Part shown: positions 58,381 through 64,000 of the stretch, in pieces
Position numbering within the stretch: position 1 is the first letter of the stretch
Layout of the letters: each line of letters starts with the position of its first letter
From: Clostridia bacterium
Lineage (GTDB): Bacteria; Bacillota; Clostridia; Oscillospirales; CAG-272
Reading direction: 5' to 3'
NCBI GenBank assembly: GCA_017942005.1
Contig: JAGAVJ010000049.1
Location: 62,001-126,000 of the forward strand
Length of the DNA: 64,000 nucleotides
Translations under genes and position numbers: made by a program
The notes under the pieces: generated by a model
What the model was told of the DNA's origin: nothing
What the model saw: only the letters and a program-made list of their open reading frames with translations
Databases searched by the model: none

Positions 58381-61300
58381 TCAGCCGTTTGCGTCCTGTG
58401 TGTGTTCTGCATTTGCCTGTGTATTCGCAAATTCAGCAGCAGCTTTGATATCAGAATCAGAAGCGGCATGTTCGGCTTTTTCTGCTTCTCCTGTTAGCTC
58501 TGTTTCTGCCGCCGCAGTGTCGGGAATTTCCTTTGGAAAAAGATCGTGCAGAACCGACTCTGCATCCTCAGCTTTCGCAGCGGTACCCGCAGCATTTGCA
58601 GCGGTGTTTTCTTTGTACACAGACTGTTTTTGTTCGGTTTTTTCCATGCCGTCAAGCAAAACGGATAACGGAATGCATTCCGTATCCTCGTCTTTGTCTG
58701 CAAGCGAGAGTACGTCAAGGTCGGGAACAAGGGGCGCTGCCGATTCTGTCGATATCATGGCAGAACGCAAAATCAACCGTTTCCAAAGGTGCCGGATGAC
58801 AAGGCAGAGAACCAGCAGCACAATGCCGCCGATGGTGATAAAGAAGCCCCAAACATAGCAGTCCGGCATATAGCGGAACGCAATGGTATGCTCTCCTACA
58901 AAAAGAACGGACGCATCTATGGCGAGCAGTGCACCGCAGGTCTCGGAAATCTCCATTTCCTCACCGTCGATTGTGACCTTCCAACCCTCATCGTAGGGAA
59001 TGGAGGTGTAAATCAAACTGTGGTCTGCATCGGTCGTAACAGTTCCCTGAATATGCGTATCATCCCAGCTTGTGATCTCTATGGCATATGCCTGCAGCTG
59101 CGGCATGATCTCCCTATATAAATCTTCATCAAGATAATAGAAGTAGTCTACACCTGTGCCGATATAGAGATCCTCTTCCGTCAGCTCCATATCCAGTGTG
59201 ATTTCCTCACCCGCACCAAAGGTGCCAAGCGATACAATACGCCGCGTTTCATTGCCAAAATAGGTACCAAAATCTTCACCGTTCAGCTTCAAATCGACTT
59301 CGCGTGCCCATGTAGATGGGAAATAAATGAAAACCTGATCGTCTGTCGGTACTGTAACAGTATAATGTAAGCTTGCCGCACGGTTCTCGTTAATCGGCGT
59401 ATACTTTTTGTGACCGGTCGTGAAGCCGTAGTCACAGTTGGTATAATCAGTGTTGTCAATCGGAATCGGCTTGAACAGCGCAACCGTTTTGTCCGCACCA
59501 AGCATGCGCGTCACGATATCGTTGAGCCGTTTAAACGGCGTCGTTTCGTCCTCCGGGTCATATTCATACAAATCCGCCGAAACGGCATTGACAATACCGA
59601 GCGCAAACGGATTCTTGTATACAAACAGCTCCTGTTCCTCCAGCGCTGCCTCTTCTTCATACAATGCGCTGACGCTTTCCTCTGCAATGATATACCGGAT
59701 GCCGATCAGCGCATCGGAAACCGGGGTTCCGCCGAGATATTTTGACCAATGGGACCGGGATGCATATCCAAGCTCCCCAAGGTGTCGGATCACCGCCGCA
59801 TTCAAATCGGAGGTAGAATGAGAAATCCCGCGGATACCAAGCGCCATATTGTCGTTGACCTTGCGGTGTACGGTTTTTTCCATGCGGTAAAGATCACCGT
59901 CGTTCTCCAAAATCTCTGTCACCGCAGGACGGAAACGCGCCATAAAATCTGCATACGGCTGACGGTTGGAAAAAACCACGTCGCGGTCCAGCGAAACCAG
60001 ATCGGAAAGACCGGCAACAAACAGTTCTCCGGCACAGATGGTCATTAAAAACGCTTTTCCTGCGGTCTTTGCAGCTCCTGTAGAAATCGGATGCAGACAA
60101 ATAAGATAACCGCCGAGAAACGCAAGTGACACCCAGATACAGTTTAAGTCATCGATGTATTCATAGTCTTCCTTTTGAATGACGCAGATCAAGGCAAACA
60201 GCACAATGGCAACCACAAGCAGCGACTTGTATGCAATCCGATTCTGCGTGATGGGAATATTCTTCTGTTCTGCACATTTGCTCTGCTGCATCGCCTCAAA
60301 GCGTTCATACGCCTGTGCCGCAAGCATGATCAAAAAGAAGCACAGCATGAAGCTATAACGATAATTCAGCCAGTTCGGTTTAGACATACCATGCCAGAAA
60401 ATATCTACCGTCGATGCATTCATGCTCATGACCAACAGCACAACCAAAATCCCCGACCAGACCTTTTCACGGTTCCGGATGCCGGGTGCAATGAAAAAGA
60501 GCGGTGCAAACAGTACGGTCAAAAGCCCGGAATACACAAAGGGCAGTCCTTCCGGACGCACGGTATCGTAAGAAGCGGGGAGGAATTTTGTCAAAAAGTC
60601 GAGAAAATCAAACCGCTGCATAAAGTCGTAATTGGTGTTCTGGAAGGTCGTCTTTCCAAAGGTCAGACCGTAATATGCCGGTATCAAAAGGATGGCGGCA
60701 ATCGCAGCGGCAAGAATCGAATACAGTGCAAACTTCATGCCTGCACGCATGAATCCGCCGAAGGTCAGTTCCTTCTGTGAAAAGAAGTAATAGAAAAAAT
60801 ACAGCACAAGGAAAATGCAGGTCATAAAGCCGATGTAGTAGTTCGTCATCAGAAGCACAAACAAGGGCAGGCAGTACCGCAGCGGATTTCCGCCGTGCAG
60901 CATCCGCTCAAGACCATAGAGGACAATCGGCAAAAGGTACATTGCATCAATCCACATGGTATTCATCGCCTGAACCACACCGTAGGCGCACAATGCGTAC
61001 ATCGTTCCGAACAGAATTGCGGTATAGGAGGATACCCTGCGCGAATTTTTCAAATAGAACGCCATGCATGCACCGCACGCGCCGACCTTTGCGATGATCA
61101 GTATCAAAAGCGCTTCCGTCATCATCGTTTTTGGAAACAGTGCGACAAGCAGCGTAAACGGCGAACAAAGGTAATACGCAAAAATGCCGAGGAATTCCCC
61201 GCCAAGCGCACGGGTCCAGGAGTAGAGCAGACTTGCGCCGCCATGAATGATTTCTCGGAAGTATTCAAAATAGTAGACATACTGGCCGTTCAAGTCGAGT

Positions 61301-61662
61301 ACCAGAACGGAATTTTTTCCAAACGGAAATACCTCCATACCGATGTAAATGAGATACATCAGTACAAGCGGCAGAAAAAACGCTGCACATAAATACCACG
61401 GCGCATGCGTTTTTTCCTCTGTCCCGGTCATATCTCCCTCTTTATTGGGATATGTGACCGGCGCGTTTGTATGCGTTTTTTCTTTTTTGTTTTCTTTCTG
61501 TTTCTGCTTCTGTCGTCCAAATCGTCTTTTTTCTGTCGAGGATCGAACGGCAGCTTTTGGCTGCACGACAATCTCCGATTGTCCGGCAGCCTTTGGCTGT
61601 CCTATAGTCCCTGCTTCCGTTTCCTCCGAAAGCAGCAGATTTGCTGTTTCACTTGTTTCCAT
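58381..61662 (-). CDS. YfhO family polytopic membrane protein
   Basis: A 1093-residue protein. A charged cytoplasmic N-tail of about 85 residues (Gln/Lys-rich) precedes about a dozen helices and a large extracytoplasmic beta-rich domain. A last helix near residue 945 and an acidic Ala/Glu-rich C-tail of about 140 residues follow. The motif VLDLNGQYVYYFEYFREIIH near residue 120 and the FGKTTFQNTNYDF segment are typical of YfhO, a GT-C-like family linked to teichoic acid or lipid glycosylation. Both long tails are unusual. It is downstream of the anti-sigma gene by 111 bp, so it may belong to the ECF transcription unit. Confidence 0.88.
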   Translation of the reverse strand: METSETANLLLSEETEAGTIGQPKAAGQSEIVVQPKAAVRSSTEKRRFGRQKQKQKENKKEKTHTNAPVTYPNKEGDMTGTEEKTHAPWYLCAAFFLPLVLMYLIYIGMEVFPFGKNSVLVLDLNGQYVYYFEYFREIIHGGASLLYSWTRALGGEFLGIFAYYLCSPFTLLVALFPKTMMTEALLILIIAKVGACGACMAFYLKNSRRVSSYTAILFGTMYALCAYGVVQAMNTMWIDAMYLLPIVLYGLERMLHGGNPLRYCLPLFVLLMTNYYIGFMTCIFLVLYFFYYFFSQKELTFGGFMRAGMKFALYSILAAAIAAILLIPAYYGLTFGKTTFQNTNYDFMQRFDFLDFLTKFLPASYDTVRPEGLPFVYSGLLTVLFAPLFFIAPGIRNREKVWSGILVVLLVMSMNASTVDIFWHGMSKPNWLNYRYSFMLCFFLIMLAAQAYERFEAMQQSKCAEQKNIPITQNRIAYKSLLVVAIVLFALICVIQKEDYEYIDDLNCIWVSLAFLGGYLICLHPISTGAAKTAGKAFLMTICAGELFVAGLSDLVSLDRDVVFSNRQPYADFMARFRPAVTEILENDGDLYRMEKTVHRKVNDNMALGIRGISHSTSDLNAAVIRHLGELGYASRSHWSKYLGGTPVSDALIGIRYIIAEESVSALYEEEAALEEQELFVYKNPFALGIVNAVSADLYEYDPEDETTPFKRLNDIVTRMLGADKTVALFKPIPIDNTDYTNCDYGFTTGHKKYTPINENRAASLHYTVTVPTDDQVFIYFPSTWAREVDLKLNGEDFGTYFGNETRRIVSLGTFGAGEEITLDMELTEEDLYIGTGVDYFYYLDEDLYREIMPQLQAYAIEITSWDDTHIQGTVTTDADHSLIYTSIPYDEGWKVTIDGEEMEISETCGALLAIDASVLFVGEHTIAFRYMPDCYVWGFFITIGGIVLLVLCLVIRHLWKRLILRSAMISTESAAPLVPDLDVLSLADKDEDTECIPLSVLLDGMEKTEQKQSVYKENTAANAAGTAAKAEDAESVLHDLFPKEIPDTAAAETELTGEAEKAEHAASDSDIKAAAEFANTQANAEHTQDANG

Positions 61663-61723
61663 ACGATACCTATCACGCTTACCTATGCAAATATGTTTAC
61701 ATAAGTAAACGTGATTTCCTTTT
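61663..61723 (-). promoter_or_regulatory. SD-hairpin-start element of the YfhO gene
   Basis: AAAAGGAAA (61716-61723, plus flank), a 16-bp stem ATCACGTTTACTTATG / CATAGGTAAGCGTGAT with two G.U pairs (61672-61715), the linker AGGTATCGT and ATG 61662. The folded distance is 10 nt. Confidence 0.65.
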
Positions 61724-61773
61724 CATTTAAGCGTTCAAGAAGTTTTCAATAAGGGGCGTCATGCAGCAGACGG

Positions 61774-63165
61774 TTACGGCTTTTTTACAATGACCACGCT
61801 GTCGGTCACAGTTTCTGCAAATGCATCCTGTGATACTGCGTCCACAGATACCTCCATGCTGTAACCGTCAAGGTTCCCGTTTTCGATGACTGCATCAATC
61901 CAAGGACTTGCATAAGCAGGAGAAACCGTAATGATATCGTCGTCTGCGGCAACAAGCAGCTGTTCTATCTGCGCAATATCCACATCCGCATAGCGGGCAA
62001 ACATGGCGGGATCGGTCACAATCTGACACATCGCATCCCAATCGCCCTCTGCAACATATACATAGACACAAACGTCGGCGGTCACAGCACTTTCACTGTC
62101 GGAATCTGCGTCCGCATATCCGAGTCCCGTTTCCGTTATCACGGAATTCACAGCGCCGTTGCCTTCTTTTTGGATATTTTTATCGCCTGCATCGGTTTCA
62201 GAGGGACGTGCTTCCACGGATTCCCCCAAATCGGACTCGGCGTAAAGCGGAACATCCGCATTCACACTGTCGCCGCGGCTCTCTCTGATGTTTGGCGCAT
62301 CCATTATGGTTGTATCCGCAATTATGGATTCATCCACCTGCGGCATCTCCTGCTGCTTTTCAGAAAACGCATTGGAAATGGCACCGAGTATATTTTCTGT
62401 CTCGGAAACAGCCGCCGCTTCCTCTTCCGCTGCGGATTTCGTCCCGCCAACAAAAACACCGCCGACAAATCCCTCATTTTCTTTGGGTTCTGCGTTTTCC
62501 CCCTCTGCGGCGGCATCCAAACGGTGCAGCGCCGAATTGCCGGAATCGCTGCCCTCGCTTCCATAAATATGAGACAGCATCGGCAGCGTATAGGAAATGC
62601 CGATGACCAATGCGAGAATGGCTGCCAGACCGCTGACGGTCTGGATCAGGGCAGACCGTCGGTTTGCGCGCTGCTGCGCACGTGCCTGCAAAATAAACGG
62701 CGCATCCGTTTCTGTCTGTACACCCTCAAGATCACCGCGCTTTGCAAATACACGATCTCCAATTACCGACGCATAAATTCCAGGCTCCAGTTTCTTCGGC
62801 GGCTGTACCGCGTCCTGCATGCAAGCGGCGGGTGTATGCTGTGATTTTGCCGTCCGCTGTGCTGCCTCTGCATATACCGTCTGCATCACACGCTGACGGA
62901 TATGCGCAGGCGGTTCCAGCGTCTGTTCCTGCTGCGCCGCAGGAGCTTCACGCAGCAAAAACAGCATTTCGGTAATTTCTGTCAGTGTACGGCGGCATGA
63001 ATCACATGTCGTTACATGTTCTTCCACCGCAGCCTTGACTGCATCGTCCGCCATGCCTTCTGCATATTCATATAAATATAGTTCCCATTCCCCTGCTTTT
63101 TCACAGCATGCGGAACGTTTGGCGGGGGGTGTCCCGCACACTTCTTTTGTGTGTTGCAGTTTCAT
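61774..63165 (-). CDS. Transmembrane anti-sigma factor (zf-HC2)
   Basis: A 463-residue membrane protein. The cytoplasmic N-domain has the zinc-binding anti-sigma motif EEHVTTCDSCRRTL (near residues 48-61). A helix near residue 180 (VSGLAAILALVIGISYTLPM) leads to about 260 extracytoplasmic residues, acidic and Ser/Ala-rich, ending in a small folded domain (VCVYVYVAEGDWDAM). Such proteins hold the ECF sigma factor at the membrane until a signal triggers release or proteolysis. It is directly downstream of the sigma gene, with its own ECF-type promoter. MKLQHTKE is chosen since ATG 63181 is out of frame. Confidence 0.88.
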   Translation of the reverse strand: MKLQHTKEVCGTPPAKRSACCEKAGEWELYLYEYAEGMADDAVKAAVEEHVTTCDSCRRTLTEITEMLFLLREAPAAQQEQTLEPPAHIRQRVMQTVYAEAAQRTAKSQHTPAACMQDAVQPPKKLEPGIYASVIGDRVFAKRGDLEGVQTETDAPFILQARAQQRANRRSALIQTVSGLAAILALVIGISYTLPMLSHIYGSEGSDSGNSALHRLDAAAEGENAEPKENEGFVGGVFVGGTKSAAEEEAAAVSETENILGAISNAFSEKQQEMPQVDESIIADTTIMDAPNIRESRGDSVNADVPLYAESDLGESVEARPSETDAGDKNIQKEGNGAVNSVITETGLGYADADSDSESAVTADVCVYVYVAEGDWDAMCQIVTDPAMFARYADVDIAQIEQLLVAADDDIITVSPAYASPWIDAVIENGNLDGYSMEVSVDAVSQDAFAETVTDSVVIVKKP

Positions 63166-63320
63166 GCAGTCTTATGACCATAGCTTCCCATGCACAGCAT
63201 GCTGCACATGCAAAAGCATCCTTTCTATCATGGAATTGCGGCGTAAGTCAAAAAAGCACAGTACGAGAACAGTTTGAAAATCGTTCTCACGGAAAATCTT
63301 CGTTTCAGGCTTCGTCACAT
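63166..63320 (-). promoter_or_regulatory. SD-hairpin-start element and leader of the anti-sigma gene
   Basis: AGAAAGGA (63219-63226) is followed by a long hairpin with G.U pairs (63183-63217) and TATGGTCATAAGACTGC before ATG 63165. The ATG at 63181 opens an overlapping out-of-frame ORF of about 26 codons. Further upstream a diverged version of the GTCTGAAA...CTTACGCC leader hairpins is visible (63235-63320). Confidence 0.6.
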
Positions 63321-63403
63321 AGGGAATTTATGCCGCAATAAACCAAATATTCTTCTGAAATGGACAGACAAAGCTTTGGTTTGCACATGATTATCTATTT
63401 ATA

Positions 63404-63432
63404 ATTAGACGCAGAAAAAGGAAAAATGTTCC
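63404..63432 (-). promoter_or_regulatory. Putative ECF sigma promoter of the anti-sigma gene
   Basis: GGAAC (63428-63432), a 16-bp spacer ending TTTTTCTG and CGTCTAAT (63404-63411) on the minus strand, between the sigma and anti-sigma genes. ECF factors commonly drive their own locus. The leader is about 230 nt. Confidence 0.78.
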
Positions 63433-63482
63433 CTGTTTTTTTTAATTTTCAAAAAATGTCCAAATTTTATCAAATACAGAGA

Positions 63483-64000
63483 TCAATAGGATTCAAAAAA
63501 ATGATGTGCGTCCAGATAGCATTTCATCTGCTTCCGCGCCCGGCACAGTCGGCTTTTGACCGTTCCTACTTCCAGTCCAAGCCGTGCTGCCAGTTCCTCA
63601 TAGGAAAGATTTTCAACATCACGCAGACGCACAATCATTCGGTGTTCCTCAGAAAGCGATGCCACCGCTTCCCGCAGAAGCCGACTGCGCTCCTCACGCC
63701 GGACAACTTCAAAGGGATCACTGTCATAAGAATCCGCCGCCGGCTCTGGGGGCGGCGGATCATCGGGGCTGTCTATATCCGGGGTCAGCGTACATACGGG
63801 GAGACGTTTTTTTTGCCTGCGCACCCAATCCGTGCACATGCTGTGTACAATGCGCGTCATCCACGTCATAAAGTGCGATTCGCACCGGAACTGCGGCAGG
63901 GAACGCCATATCCGCAGAAGAATTTCCTGCGTGAGATCGTCTGCATCCTCCCGCCGCGCCGTAAAACCGAACGCCGTAGTGTAGATATACCGTTCGTAGC
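63483..64000 (-). CDS. ECF RNA polymerase sigma factor, 5' end outside window
   Basis: 172 codons of an extracytoplasmic-function sigma factor. Region 2 reads YERYIYTTAFGFTARREDAD, then DLTQEILLRIWRSLPQF and SHFMTWMTRIVHSMCTDWVR, and binds the -10. A Pro/Asp-rich linker (SPDDPPPPEP) follows, then region 4, RLRDVENLSYEELAARLGLE and VGTVKSRLCRARKQM, which binds the -35. Its N-terminal codons lie past position 64000. It is paired with the zf-HC2 anti-sigma factor. Likely targets are the two GGAAC-N16-CGTCTAAT sites in this window. Confidence 0.92.
   Translation of the reverse strand, partial: YERYIYTTAFGFTARREDADDLTQEILLRIWRSLPQFRCESHFMTWMTRIVHSMCTDWVRRQKKRLPVCTLTPDIDSPDDPPPPEPAADSYDSDPFEVVRREERSRLLREAVASLSEEHRMIVRLRDVENLSYEELAARLGLEVGTVKSRLCRARKQMKCYLDAHHFFESY

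Overview
The window reads as chromosomal DNA of a low-to-mid GC Gram-positive anaerobe of class Clostridia, probably an uncultured gut member of the Oscillospirales/Christensenellales type. Supporting this are strong AGGAGG-type ribosome binding sites, TTGACA/TATAAT promoters with 17-bp spacers, SLH and lipobox signals, a sulfatase-type LTA synthase relative, DUF1846 and DUF1667 proteins, and five orphan solute-binding lipoproteins of a type frequent in such genomes. No rRNA, tRNA, CRISPR, phage or transposase gene was recognised. 47 protein genes are supported, two of them cut by the window edges.

Layout. 0-5 kb: a partial unknown, a TetM-like ribosomal GTPase with a long structured leader, a DNA-deoxyinosine glycosylase and a PTS-IIC-like transporter behind a palindromic operator. 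5-13 kb: an SLH surface protein, a secretion-less beta-helix glycosidase-like protein, a DtxR regulator, a GH38 alpha-mannosidase and tcdA. 13-20 kb: azlCD and a tRNA/ribosome-quality cluster (trmK, HD protein, methyltransferase, Nif3, rqcH). 20-31 kb: DUF1858, solute-binding lipoproteins, DUF1846, a lipoprotein under a putative ECF promoter, and an FAD oxidoreductase operon with an elaborate control region. 31-48 kb: ytqB, a zinc-ribbon membrane protein, radical SAM, CapA, CBM9 protein, recG, lipoprotein, cysteine desulfurase, PHP, LTA-synthase-like sulfatase, galE, tag, a 2-hydroxyacid dehydrogenase. 48-58 kb: three solute-binding lipoproteins, a TIM-barrel glycosidase divergent from an AraC regulator, a YczE-like membrane protein and a glycerophosphodiesterase. 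58-64 kb: a YfhO membrane protein, a transmembrane anti-sigma factor and an ECF sigma factor.

The most unusual signal is not a gene. At 16 start sites a hairpin lies between a Shine-Dalgarno (usually AGAAAGGA) and the start codon, followed by a short linker resembling NYGGTNATNNN and then ATG. Stems differ in sequence but keep pairing, and in eleven cases the SD-to-ATG distance becomes 10-15 nt once the hairpin is removed. The genes are unrelated, and the linker is in frame at some and out of frame at others, so the conservation is at RNA level. I know of no described family that matches.

Two further regulatory finds stand out. Two near-identical GGAAC-N16-CGTCTAAT promoters lie upstream of the anti-sigma gene and of a lipoprotein 38 kb away, suggesting a small ECF regulon. 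The oxidoreductase operon has four 12-bp palindromes at an exact 16-bp period next to its -35 box, then a perfect 30-bp palindrome, a leader ORF and a terminator-like hairpin. Intergenic regions also carry a dispersed palindromic repeat family that seems to double as terminators.
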